Of a stretch of DNA of 64,000 nt, positions 13,015 through 24,400 are shown one piece after another (position 1 is the stretch's first letter; each line of letters begins with the position of its first letter). The notes beneath the pieces are model-generated. The model was not told the origin of the DNA. It worked only from the letters and a program-made list of their open reading frames with translations, and did no database searches. The stretch lies in NCBI GenBank assembly GCA_013397695.1, contig VYZI01000019.1:3891693-3955692 (forward strand). The letters are read 5' to 3'. The translations under genes and the position numbers were made by a program. This stretch comes from Centropus unirufus (lineage: Eukaryota > Chordata > Aves > Cuculiformes > Centropidae).

Positions 13015-14316
13015 AATATTAGAAAACTGCTTCTGGCCACTGGAGTAACTTCCAAATGATCTGCTAGTTACCCATGCTTCCAGTAATCCCAGTTAACCAG
13101 CAGAGAATGCAGAATCCCCAATTCATGCCCTGCTCAAGGTCTAATCCATTTTTACCATATTCTTGTTTTGCACAAGCGTTTCTGAAAATCTTCAAGCCAA
13201 CGCATGTCTTTATCCCCCTTGCTGTGCTACCCAAGCCAAATCATCCGACAGCTGGAGCCATTCACATTGTAATTTTTCTAGGAGATAAAAAGTAGAAGTT
13301 CAGTGGAAAAGTGTTCCGTAATTTTAATGCAAAAAGGCCTTTCTGCTGGGGAGCCTGTGCCAGCGGGAGGGAAACAGCACAGGAGCCACCCCTGCAGGTG
13401 GGTGCTGAGCAGGGCAAGCCTGAGAGCAGTGGGCATTGTTCTGCCTGGGCTTTTTCTTGGGCTCCTTCATAAAAAGGCACAAAAGAAAGGAAATTGCTGA
13501 TCTGCTGCTACACCCCAATGCTAGAACAGAGGCTAGAATAAGAGATTATGGTCTTGAGAAAGATATCTTTAGCTAATTTGAGATGCATGTTGGGGCCAGA
13601 ATTTGGGCTGTTGTTGCTAATTTTTGAAACATCTGCAGAGAAAAGCAGCATGTGCTTCACTGGGTTATTTTGAACTTGCTTGTTTTGCTATCAGACTAAT
13701 GAGCCTGTCACAGGAAGCTGCTTTCCAAATGGTAACAATTATTTGCATGAAGTAGTACTAAAAGTTGTAAGAATAATTCATACCCTATTTTTACTGTAAA
13801 AGGGGAGAACCTACCCCATGGGATACAGCAGCATCTGCTGCCTTCAGGTTATTGCATGACCACAGGCCTCTGGGTTTGGGGACAGAGAAATGAGCCTCGA
13901 CACAATTAGAAGGAAGATGCTATTGGGATCTGAAAACCTGGCACGAGTGAGGCTGTTTCCCTGCACTCTTTGAAGGTCACTCTTTCTAGAGCATTTTCTC
14001 AAATACATGACAGCTCATTGAGCATAGAGCACATTCCTGGGGCTGGGTACAGCCTGGATAACAGTGATGCTTCCAACTCTTGTTTCATTTGGCTTATATT
14101 TTGGATGCATGGTATAGTGAAAACCTGCAGATTTATTGGCAACCACTGGCCTGAGAATTTAGCTAAAATATGGCTGAATAGCTTTTGATTATTAGGTCTG
14201 GCTGGATAGAAGGTAGGAAACTGAAAGTAGTATTTCATTTTTAAGGAAAATTAAGATGCTATTGTTATCTTGACTTACATGGAATAATATGGAGTGTGGC
14301 TGTTTGTGGTTCCCAA
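13015..14316. other. Unique non-coding DNA downstream of CR1
   Basis: No gene, RNA or repeat is recognised. Around 13,330-13,480 the sequence is GC-richer and holds overlapping short frames on both strands that I take as chance. An exact POU octamer (ATTTGCAT) occurs at 13,741-13,748. Confidence 0.5.
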
Positions 14317-14337
14317 GATCACGTGATCACCTGGTGA
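14317..14337. promoter_or_regulatory. E-box cluster: perfect CACGTG palindrome plus CACCTG dyad
   Basis: A perfect 12-bp palindrome gatcacgtgatc (14,317-14,328) has TCACGTGA at its centre, the class bound by MYC/MAX, USF and MiT/TFE factors. Overlapping it by two bases is a second dyad, tcacctggtga (14,327-14,337), carrying a CACCTG E-box. Two nested E-box dyads in 21 bp is a compact arrangement typical of bHLH regulatory sites. Function is inferred from motif identity only. Confidence 0.4.
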
Positions 14338-14949
14338 CTTCCAAAGATAAGGGTAAAAAGATTCTTTAGTTAGCATGGTGGTAATTTCATGGATCACTTA
14401 CGCAATTTTGCTGTGGTTTTTGGAGCATTACAAAGAACTACCTTCAAAGTGAATTGTCTGGTTAAGGGGTGAATAACACAGTGTAATGAAATCTAAAAGG
14501 TTGAGTGGTCAGAAGAATGAAAGAACATGTGGGAACCCCTGAGATTTCTTTGCCAGAAAATTCACTCCAAGAATAATAAATGTTGATATTTCATCATAAG
14601 TGACCTGACTTACATGAGTGTAAAGTTGTCACATAGACTTGTATTTAGAAAGAGCATCTCTTTTGGGACAGCTGGAGGAACTATCCTGGCCACAGGCACA
14701 TACAGGCAGCTGTAGCAGACTGAGGAATGGGAGGGGGAACAAACCAGCTTTGCCAAGTGAATAAAATGGAGTGTAAACATCAAGGGAACAGTGAGAGCAC
14801 ATAAAAGGGAATGAGGCTGTCGCTTGGGATGGAAACTGCAGCAAACATAGAGGCAGCCGCAGTAACAGCAGTTTCCAGCAGTCCTTAACAGGACCATAGC
14901 AATTGTTCAGACAGCTCCAGCAGAGCAGTTGATTTCCAGAGGGGGGTAA

Positions 14950-14970
14950 CCTTTGTCAAAACATCAAAGG
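14950..14970. promoter_or_regulatory. Inverted pair of TCF/LEF-type sites
   Basis: The words cctttgt (14,950-14,956) and atcaaagg (14,963-14,970) face each other, forming an inverted repeat with 6-bp arms (cctttg/caaagg) and a 9-bp centre. ATCAAAGG matches the TCF/LEF consensus that mediates Wnt responses; CCTTTGT also fits SOX proteins. The pair sits between the E-box cluster at 14.3 kb and the POU/SOX/FOX cluster at 15.5 kb, which is why it is listed. Confidence 0.35.
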
Positions 14971-15497
14971 AAGCCTTGAGGTGGTTTTAAAGGCAATAAG
15001 AAAGTGAAGGGGCAGCCGAGTCTTCATCCCAGCACATTTGAGCCTCATTTGCAATCTGCTTCTCTACTAAACACACGCTGATGCTCCTCTTCCTCTCTAA
15101 CGCTCAGGAACGTCTGGTTTATGCAGCTCTGCTTGGAGCAAAGTAATATTTTGGAAGTGAAAAATGATCTGCGAGTGTAGGCCACTATGGACAGTGGTTA
15201 ATGCTGACTTGGTCACCATCAGCCTTTCTGTTTCTGAACTTTTAGTTTACACACGAGTTTTATTTGTAACCTTTCCTCAGCATCCTTGAGAGATAAAAAC
15301 TGGCTAAGAAGGAACCGAATTTCTCAAGTAATTACATCAGTCTGGGTACCAAAGCTTTAACCACTGCCCCAGTCATCATGGAACTTCAGTTAAAACTTAG
15401 GCAACTGAGATGATGCGTTCTGGGAAATGAATTGCACCAACAGAAATTAATATGGCAAGATGAAGATGGCCTTCTTGGGGTTGTAGGAACCTCAGCC

Positions 15498-15535
15498 ATG
15501 CAAATGCATTTCCAACAACAAAACAATGTTTATTT
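15498..15535. promoter_or_regulatory. POU dimer-like + SOX + FOX motif cluster
   Basis: In 38 bp there is ATGCAAATGCAT (15,498-15,509), an exact octamer whose full 12-mer differs by one base from the POU-dimer MORE palindrome ATGCATATGCAT. A SOX site AACAATG (15,522-15,528) and a forkhead-type TGTTTATTT (15,527-15,535) sharing two bases with it follow. This combination is characteristic of neural and early embryonic enhancers. The sequence shows only the motifs; enhancer activity is inferred. Confidence 0.4.
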
Positions 15536-15903
15536 TAGGTCACACCACAATTAAAAGGAAAGAAAATGGAGGTCTTTAAGCCAATGTGAAGTTTTAACTG
15601 CAGTTAATCAGTTCTGACAGCTGACACTGCCCTCTTTCTCTGTGCGCAGGACAAATTCTTATAAAGATATACACCCGTACCACCAAAACCTGGTAAATAT
15701 CACTGACAGCATAATAAGTAAACTGTCATTTTATATCGCAAAGCTGCTCTTGCATTTCAAACGTATTTTTTTTATGATGTCAAATTTGAACCTAGGTTTC
15801 AAAATTCTACTCCCAAATTTTAAATGTTTTTGTAGGCAGCAGTCTTAGAAAAGAGTTGCTTGTAGGGAAGGGATAAAATTTAAAGCTCCTTTTGTTATGT
15901 TGG

Positions 15904-16210
15904 TTAGAATTTCTTCAGTAAGCAGGAGTATCTCTTGTGAACATGAAGTCTTCTGTGGGGCCATGATAGGTTTTCAAGAGGCTTGGGGGACTGTGGTGCT
16001 TGCAGGACAACTGGGCCTCCCAGGTGTTCAGTGGACGGGGAAATGTCCTCTGAACACGATGTGCCCGCTGCAAGAGGGTCCGCAGCCTGCCTGTCCTCGC
16101 CTGCAGTGCCCTTTGCCTCTGCTGGGGTCTGCTCGGGAGATGGGACGGCCTGTAATGCCAAGGTTGGGCTGCTGAGCTGTTTGCCAGCTGCCTTCAAAAC
16201 GGGGACCTGA
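15904..16210 (-). other. Possible terminal coding exon, unproven
   Basis: On the minus strand a good acceptor (a pyrimidine-rich tract ending in tccgtcag, about 16,211-16,235 in plus coordinates) is followed by an open frame of about 101 codons to a TAA at 15,904. The predicted peptide is rich in Pro, Ser, Ala and Glu, hydrophilic and without a recognisable domain. No good GT donor lies inside it, so if real it would be a last exon. Against it: the patch is GC-rich, two other frames on the same stretch are also open for 70-97 codons, and no partner exon with a compatible phase was found. I cannot assign a gene. Transcript data or a protein-level comparison with other birds would decide. Confidence 0.15.
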
Positions 16211-17511
16211 CGGAGACAGAAGGGAGGACGTGGAGACTTTTGGGGTGTCAGATGCAGGGAAGTTTGGATCACAGGTATTTGTCTCCCTGCTTTTGGGAGC
16301 AGGGATTGACTGAACACTCATTTCTATACACAGCCCAACATTACAATATGCAGCTCTGCTGCTCTTTGTGCTTCTTGCTATGTTTTATTAAAGCAGCAAG
16401 AGGGAAGGGATCTCTTCTGACAGAAAGGGAAAGGATTTTAACATTGGAAAATGTTTAATACATCCTGTCATTAAATTGACGGTGTATTCACACTGTTTTA
16501 TTGATGTGAAGAGTCATGCTTCTAATAAAAGAATGAGGCATTGTATGCATGGGAAGCAGTTCCTATCTGGGAAGTCTGGCTTTTATGAAAGTTTAATTGT
16601 TTTGGTTTTTTTTTTATAAAAAGCTTTAGACAGGAAATAGAAGGACTTGAAATAAATAGGCCTGTGGAAGGTTGAGATGTTAATGGTCAGCCAAGTGAAA
16701 GCAGAATGAATTTGGGAACACATATTGAACACCATATACTGAGAGTAACGTGCACACATGTACCAACACTGTGCTTGTAGCCTGGCTTTCTGTCTGCAGA
16801 CCTTATAGAATCAGTTGTCAGAGGAGAAGTTTATTTTGTTGTGAAGGAGTTGGAGATTATATTCCATAACATGGTTAAACTGGGGAACCTCCTGATGGGT
16901 AGATTTGCCTGTGAGCTATAAATAAAATCTATACTCTTGCAAGTTGGTAGAATTCAGGTTTTGAGAGATGTTAAAGACGATGCCTGCAGGGTCTGCTTAG
17001 GCTCAGGAAATACCAGTGTGCATTGGAGTCTCACAGAGTGCACACAGAGGAGTCTTGGCTCTTCTCCTATGGGGCTGAAAACCACTCACCTCCCCGGGGT
17101 TAAAAACCACTGCTTAAAACTGAACAGAAATTCTGTGTGGACATCCCAGCTGGGAAGAGATAGAGCAGGGTCTTGAGGTAGGATGTTCCTATTATCAGCT
17201 TCACATGTGCTCATCTCAGCCACAACTTCTTCTACGGACCTGGAGGGAGAGTGGTAATTTTTAGATCTGCTTACTTTGGGTTCTGTGCTGTGCTCAGCTC
17301 ACTTCAGCTGCGGGGGGTGTTGTTTGGATGGCACAGAGTTGGGTCTGGTTGGCTGTGCTGACTTACCGTGCTCGTGCGTCTGGTTGCTGTAAAGCTGAAT
17401 TTCCTGAGAGACCTTTCATTGTGAATAAGCAGTTCACCTGCTCCGTCAGGAGGTGATCAGTGGCTGAAGTGTTCAGTTTTTTCCGCAAATCGTTTCACTG
17501 ACCAGACTCTT

Positions 17512-17537
17512 CATCCTTACATGTTTCTGTAAGGATG
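17512..17537. other. Perfect 10-bp-arm hairpin
   Basis: catccttaca (17,512-17,521) and tgtaaggatg (17,528-17,537) are exact reverse complements separated by a 6-nt loop, tgtttc. About one such structure is expected by chance in 64 kb when loops up to 20 nt are allowed, so the hairpin alone is weak evidence. Its right arm runs directly into the RFX-type X-box, sharing one base with it. Confidence 0.5.
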
Positions 17538-17551
17538 TTGCCTGTAGCAAC
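17537..17551. promoter_or_regulatory. RFX-type X-box
   Basis: GTTGCC-TGT-AGCAAC is a full two-half-site X-box: the first half fits GTNRCC, the second RGYAAC, with a 3-bp spacer inside the permitted 0-3. RFX factors use this motif in promoters and enhancers of ciliary, neural and MHC class II genes. Outer bases extend the symmetry to 6-bp arms (tgttgc/gcaaca, 17,536-17,552). A complete bipartite match is uncommon by chance, but the bound factor and target gene cannot be read from the sequence. Confidence 0.5.
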
Positions 17552-18370
17552 ACCAGTGCCAGAAAGCTACGAAGGAGTTAACTCTCTTGACCCACCACAC
17601 ACATTCAAGGATTTTAGCGAAATGTTAGTATTTAACCGGAAGAGAAGCATGTGCAAGGTCTTAATTGTACAGAAGTCCACATATTTAGTGTTTCCCTTTG
17701 GTTAGTGAACAAGTGGGAATTGTTTTCCAGGGGGTTTGTGTGTGACTCTCGTACCTGTGCAGAGGCCTATCAGGACCTGATATTGGGTTTGTACGTTAAT
17801 GAGCAAACTGTGTGTGGTGGTGTAACCGTAACTCTTCATTTCAGCATTATTTACTTGCATTACATCTGTGGCTCTTCTGCCTAGGGATCACTTTCTTTTG
17901 CCTTCCATTTTGTTCTCCCTTTTAGCTTTGGGTTTTGTTTTTTTTTTAATCTTTTAAGCCATTTAAAAACTATTTCTATTCCCACTACTTAAAGAGAATA
18001 TCCTGAGCTTGAAACAATCAGGTTTTTTTTTTTGCAATGAGACTCCTGGTCCCATAAGAATGAAATTGGGCAAAAGAAACGTATCCTTCCCAAACAGAAC
18101 CCAAGGATAATTACATATTGCTTCCAAGGTTTTGTTTGTTTTACAGCAGAAAATATTCTGTTTAGAGACTCTGTTTATTGCATTGATAATGACAGCTTAT
18201 TTTGAAATTTATATACAGTTAGGTTTTGTCGTACCTTTAGGTCCATTTTTGCAAACAGCTATTTGGTTCTCATTACTTAAACAGACATCTTGTTAAGACC
18301 TGGGCTGACTGCTTGTCCTCTGGAGCGTAATACATAATGTGAGGAACATCTGAAGTAAGACCAGGGGAAA

Positions 18371-18389
18371 CAGGTGTCAGTAACACCTG
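18371..18389. promoter_or_regulatory. Inverted CAGGTGT/ACACCTG pair
   Basis: caggtgt (18,371-18,377) and acacctg (18,383-18,389) form a perfect 7-bp inverted repeat around cagta. Each arm contains both a CAGGTG-class E-box (ZEB/SNAI type) and an AGGTGT T-box half-site. Paired E2-boxes are a known arrangement for ZEB repressors. The spacing and orientation differ from the classical Brachyury palindrome, so ZEB/SNAI is the likelier reading. Confidence 0.35.
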
Positions 18390-20072
18390 ACAGAGATAAC
18401 TGAGGGGCTAAGAGAGTGGCTATGAAAGCACACGTGCTCTGCATTGCTTGGTAGCATGAGTTTGGAATAAAAACACTGCAGGGCTTTCATATAGATTGAT
18501 GTTGTCATTTGCTGTAATTACTAGCAACTCTTTCATCAAGTTAATAGCTGGAGCTTTTCCAAACATTCTCCTCTAGAAAAACAAAAAACCCCAAAGAACA
18601 ACCACCCTTGGTGTTTGCATGAACCTGCTTGGGGAAAAACCTAAATCCCTTGTGTTCAAAAAAGCAAGGCAGGTGACTAGAGGGAGCAGAGGCAACCTGG
18701 AGGTAAGCGTTATAAGCTCAATTAGTCCACAAATGGCATGAGTTTGGCAATCTGAATTGTCTGCTCTGATTTTCAAGTACCTGAAGCCACTCCGTGGCTT
18801 TACCCAACTGTCAGGTGTGCTTAACAATGTGAAGCTAAGCACGGGGCAGTGTGAGGTGGGAGAGAGGTGGCGTGGTGGTTTTGTTTGTGTGGGCTGTGCA
18901 GAGCACCTGTGTGCACTGCAGTGGATCGTGGAGACAGACTGCAAAGGCAAAGTTCAAATGCTGGGTGATGCTTGAATTACTGTTTATGAATAACGAAGTT
19001 CAGAGGCTGCAGTTCTGCAGGCATGAAGAGCGATTTAGAGTACTCCAGCTGTGCTTACATGAAAACACAAGTTCTGGCTTGTTACTGTGTCTTGGATGTT
19101 TCTTCTTTTAGACCATCACATGCTACGCTGGGTTTTGTGGAAAAAAGCACTCAGATCTGACACAAGAGCATGTATCTCATGAGTGCTGACCAAGTCAGGG
19201 TCGAAAGTAACACTTATCAGTGTATAGAGAGGGGGAACAAGGGGGTATGGTGGCTGATAAAGCAGCTGGCTGCTATTGTAAACGAGACTTCATAAAAAGC
19301 TATAAAACCAATTACCCATTTCCCAAACATAAGCACAGGATGGACTACTGCTCCAGGTTGTGCTCTTGCTGCAGCAACTGAAAGTGAGTAACAACCTAGA
19401 GAGGCAGGCTGCTGTTGAACATGCAAAGCTGGAGGTCGATGATGGCGAGTGAATTTTATTGCACTTACAGCTGCTTCGGTGGGAAGCTGTGCTTAACCTC
19501 ACTGGGTGGGCCCAGGAGCCTTCAGTCCTAGCCTTGGGGCCAGGTCCTGCTCAGTGGACATTTCAATAAGTAGCAAGGCAGAGGAAGAGAGGGAGAATGT
19601 TCTTAATGGTTGAGAATTGCTTCACCAAGAGCTTCCTGCTCTCTGGGTTTGCCATTTGGAGCTATTGAAGTAGTATGTTACAATCAGATGTAACTTAGCA
19701 GGAACAGAATTGGGGCGGATTTCTCAAACTACACATAATGTAATGGTAACTCTCTTTACCCTTTGTTAATACATATCTCTAGAATAATTTTTCTGCTTTC
19801 TTCCTTTGTAAAGTGAAGGGCTACTCTGATAAAGTCAGGTGGGTGTATTCCAGAAGCATTTTCTGTGTTTGGTTATTGCATATGACCTTTAGTATTAATT
19901 TTTGTTCATTCAGAATTTCCATGATATTTATCTGAAAATGCCAGGTTCAGGAGCTTAAAAATCAAGAATTGTTTGCTTTGATTTTCATCAGCAGTCTGAT
20001 TGGCTAATCTTATTTCACAGAAACCATGTTTATGTAGTAGCAATTATACTTGGGACAGACTCGTCAGGAAAT

Positions 20073-20106
20073 TATATATATATGTGTGTGTGTGTGTATA
20101 TATATA
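20073..20106. repeat. Compound microsatellite (TA)5(TG)7(TA)5
   Basis: A dinucleotide tract reads TA for 10 bp, TG for 14 bp and TA again for 10 bp, giving a symmetric TA/TG/TA block flanked by further AT. Likely polymorphic in repeat number. TG tracts can adopt Z-DNA and TA tracts can extrude, but nothing here shows that they do. Confidence 0.95.
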
Positions 20107-21361
20107 ATATCACTAAAGGGAAGATATCCAGTTACCAGATGTCTGGAACAGAGGTTTTTGCTAGTTACCAGAAAATCATACCTGTATATGGAAAATATGT
20201 TGTTTTCTCTTGTTGCAGCCTAGTTTCGGAATTTCTCCCTTCCTCTCTTCTGCTTTTCATGCCTCAAAGAAGCCATTAAAAAAAAAGCCACCACATGGTT
20301 ACTTTGATTTTTTGAAATGCAGGCAAGGAGCCCATGTGTATTTTCTAACTGGCCTCATAAATATCTCTGGTGTACTCCAGAGCCTACAGTAGTGTGGATG
20401 ATTATGAAATGATGATGATGCTTCATCAGTGTCATTCAAATTATGCACTAGAGACCTGGTACTGCAAAGCCCACAGCTGAATCATTAGCCCAGTTTCCAT
20501 GTAGTTCTCCCACACCGTTCTTCTTTCGACATTGTTAGAAGTCCTGGAGTCAGTTCCCTCCTGTGCAATAGTGGGCAGTGTGTACTGTATGACCTTGGAA
20601 GGGAGGTGGGCCATAAGTTTTCCAAAGCAACCCCTTTTTTCCTGCATGTCCGAATTATCACAACAAATGCATTTTGTTCTCCTGAAATTAATTTTTCAGA
20701 AATGCTGATAACCTGCAGCTCCTAGTGATTCAGTGGGATTTGTGTGTAATCAGGGCTTCTGAGACATGAGGTGCGTTTAGCTCCAGCTGGACTCTCAAGC
20801 ACAGGAGCACTACAAAAATTGATAGCGGTTTGGAAATATTGGTCCTGAAAACTTGGTTCCTTGCTTCCCAAAAACCAAATTTGGGGTAGTAATTCCTTGG
20901 ACAGTGCTTTCAGAGCCGTGAAAAAAAAGTGCTGCCCATTACCAGAGCATCATGAGTGTCTGTGTGCCCAAGATTCAGTTCCCAAATCTCAGCTGTCTTC
21001 CTTCTCCATGCACTCTTTGGAAATGGATCTTATTGGGCTGAAATGGTTAATGATAACCTAATTTAATAGAAACAACAAAATTTTTACCTCTTTTGTGGAA
21101 TTTAACAAGCACTAGTGAGAAGAAATTGGATTCAAACCCAAGAACTGTGGTACTGTATCTCCTGTACACAGTGTGGTAGAACAGCATGCTGGCTCTCCTG
21201 GGTGAAGGCTCCCTTCCAAAAGGCATGCAGCTCATGGAAAGCACAGACCCTGCTAGCTTAAGGTCCAACAATCCTGCATTATTTGTGTCCTAAATCGTGT
21301 TTATAAAATGCTTAACTGTTTTCCTTCTGGCTTAAAAAAAATAGTGGCATTGAGTCAATAA

Positions 21362-21435
21362 TGTGGGCATTATTTCTAGAGATCCCATTTTATAAATGGA
21401 AGAGTAAATGTTTCAAAAGCACAGAGGTTAGGCTT
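21362..21435 (-). repeat. MIR-like SINE fragment, antisense
   Basis: The order cccattttataaatggaagag, then an aagcacagaggttagg block, follows the reverse complement of the MIR 3' region (in the consensus: cccattttacagatgagg, then a cacagagaggttaag block). Only about 75 bp can be aligned by eye and the match is imperfect, so the call is tentative. Confidence 0.35.
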
Positions 21436-24400
21436 CCTCCTCCCCAGGTGATGTGGGAAGGATTCAGTTTGTAATTCCCACTTGTTTCTCATCAAATTCA
21501 GGCGCTTATTGGGGTAACACAGTGGTTCAGAAATTATGCTCAAAGTATCATAAAGGTCTGAGTTTTAATTGATTTTTTGCTGTAATCTACAACTAGGGAA
21601 TAGTGGCATAATTAGCCTACTTTCGTACGAAGATATTTCTCTACATGCACCTGAATGAGTCACAGGCACAGGGAATATCATCTACTGCTATTCCTGTCAG
21701 AAAAGGATACTGGGGTTTGTTTATCTCTTTCTTTGTTTTATAAAAAGAAAAAGCCAACAGTTAAGACTTCATTCCAGCCCCTGATTCTCACTGCATTTCA
21801 ACAAGGAATAGAAGAATTCAGTGCTGTGGGTTTTAAATGGGGAGTAGATAAGAGAATTCAAACCCTCCTTGCACCCGTCCAGTACCATTCAATGCATCTT
21901 GCTGAAAGGCAGTAGACGGGTGGTCCATCCTGATTCGCACCACTCTGACACAGGACATTACTGTAAACTGTGACTTCACCTGTATGAGTTTCCAAGTTAG
22001 CAAGTTTGGAGTCTGGAAGGCCTATCAGACCTGATTCTTTGGCTGATGTCAATTGTTGTTGAACGATTTGTTCACATTAACTGAAAATGTGCCCCAATAC
22101 ATCTACATTTTCCATCAGTGTGTGTCTACTAGAGCAGATCAGCCATTACATAACTCGATTAGAATCTGTGTAAGGTCAGGAGGATGTTTTGGGAGAATTC
22201 GAGTCTGTCAAACTTACTGTTCTATTCTACAGAATTGTCTTCAACATCTTGGCATGAGTGTCACTGTTTTAGCAAGAGCAGAATCAAAATTTTCCTTTGA
22301 TGTCCTGGATGTTTGTTTCTCATGGGTTCAACCACAAGCCAAGTTTCATCCTGTGTCTGGATTGTACAGCGTCCTGCCAGCACAAATCAGCTAGGTGGGA
22401 TCATTGACAAAAGATGAGAAGCATCTTGGTAAAAGAAGTAAAGTCAAACCCCTGTGTGGATAAACTAGCTGAATAGCCAGTGCTAAAGCCCTTGGGGAAA
22501 ACCAGAACCTTATTTGTGAAAGGTAACTTTCTGCCTGGCCCAACCCATTTGGATAGCATTACCTTAGGAATGGAAGATATCACCAGGTTACATTTAGTTT
22601 TATACAAACTAAAGCCTTTGTTTCTCTGCACCTCTGGGCTTAAGAAGTCTGTGGTGGAACACGGCACTAGGTTTGTCTGCAGTTGGTAAGTGCTTTATCA
22701 GCAGGAGGATGGACTGTCCCTGAGCCCGTTTGTCATGAGCTGCTTAACCTCTTTGCCCTACGCAGGATCCTTTCGATCAAAAGCAGCTGAGAGCAACAGA
22801 GGATCTAAGCTGATCAGCCATTTATTTCCTTGTCCTTGATGCTATGTTAGACACAGCTTGGCTAGGAAGAATTTAGCCTTTATGTCTTAGTCATTAGACT
22901 CACTTGGGAGTTTGGCTTCAGTATTTATACAGGGATGCTGGTCTCAGCAAGCTGGTTCTCACTCATTGTTATGGGAAACAGAATTTTCTGGTATATTTTT
23001 GGTCATTGGTTGGGTTTTTTAACCTTTTATATTAAAAATATGTTGTATTTTCATGAAGAGTTGACTTTTATAGCAGAGGGAGCAGTTCTTTTGGAACATC
23101 TTACTGGTGGAATTCAGGAGCCATACTTTCTGCTAAGATTAAAAGCATTTTGCCTGTGTATCTCGCATACAATTGCTGGTGTAAGTGACAACACCAGGAA
23201 GGCTGAAGGAAAGCAAGTCTGAGGCTGACTCTGTGGACTTTTCTGCAATGGTTTTGGCCTGTTCTTTCCAGTAGCCTTCAGTGTGTATGAGTAAGATAAC
23301 CCCTGCAGTTGCCTCTCAGGCTTGTTAAGGTACTCAGAGTAAGAAATGTCAAGATAGGCTCGGCTTTACATCCCAGTTTTATACCACAGTGCCACCTTTT
23401 ATGAACTCTGTGCAAGGCTGTTGGCAGGTAGTGTCAGATCAGCAAATGTGTGCAGACTCCTCATGAGCTGTTTGAGGTGATGTGGAGAGAGAAGAGGACT
23501 TGTAGGGAGCAAAGAACAGCTTTGCAGAATGATTTGGAAGGAAATATTTTTTAGGTTTAGCAAATAAACTTAATTTTCCCTAGAGGAATAAATTAACCAA
23601 TTTGAAATTTGACCCTTTTTGTAATGAAGCCAAAACATTTGTTCAGTGCAGTGGTGTCTCCTATTTAAAATACACACAGAAATGTACGAAGCCCTGCAAA
23701 ATTAGGTAATTAAACTATCTGTTAAAAATGCCAATGATACGCATTTCCTAGTTGTGCTATTGCTTTCCATTGGACTGTAACTGAATGAATATTTTGAGTT
23801 TGGTATTGAACATAGTGTCTGGGTCCTATGGAAGTGATCAATAGACAAGTATCTCAGACTGACAGGCTGATTTTTATTGTGTTGATTGCTGCTCTCATGC
23901 TTCAGCTGATATTGTATTCCTTGCATGTTTCTAGAACAATGGGGAAAATAAAAAATACCTTACCTCCTCCATTATTTCCAATTGATTAATTGATTTTTGA
24001 ACTGGATCTCCACTGGGAAGCAAATCTTACTGCTTAAAATGGGAAGTATTGCCATGGAAGGGGGTGCGTGTCCATGTATATAGAGAAATGTGGAGTTTTC
24101 TCTCTGTTCATGGAGATTAGCTGTACTACAAAAGAATCTCTATTCAAAAATGGTATTCTGAAACCTGAATATTCTGAGAGAACAACAAACAAGGCTTCCT
24201 CTCAGAAAGAGGAATGCATATAAGATAATGGGTGAATCCCCTAAATCAGTGTTTCCTGTTGAGAAGTCTTTTGCTGCCCATGACATTGAGATAGTGAGTC
24301 GTGCTGAGTTTCGGGCAACAATTAAAAGATTTTAGTATTGAAGCCTTTTTTCATCATAGAGCCCCCTTGGATCATAGCACTCTTTAGTCTTTCAGCTTGT

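Larger units (their letters stand above)
15536..20072. other. Unique non-coding DNA with a CpG-enriched patch near 16 kb
   Basis: No confirmed gene. From about 15,940 to 16,250 GC and CpG frequency are higher than in the flanks, and frames are open on both strands (see the separate low-confidence exon note). A strong acceptor-like tract on the plus strand ends in gcgcag at 15,650, and a 68-codon frame crosses it, but its product is unrecognised. The remainder is AT-leaning single-copy DNA with poly-T runs at about 17,938-17,948 and 18,022-18,033. Confidence 0.5.

Noticed and set aside
22743..22815. Acceptor-like ccctacgcag with 15 open codons
   Set aside because: Closes quickly and has no donor; such acceptors are frequent by chance.
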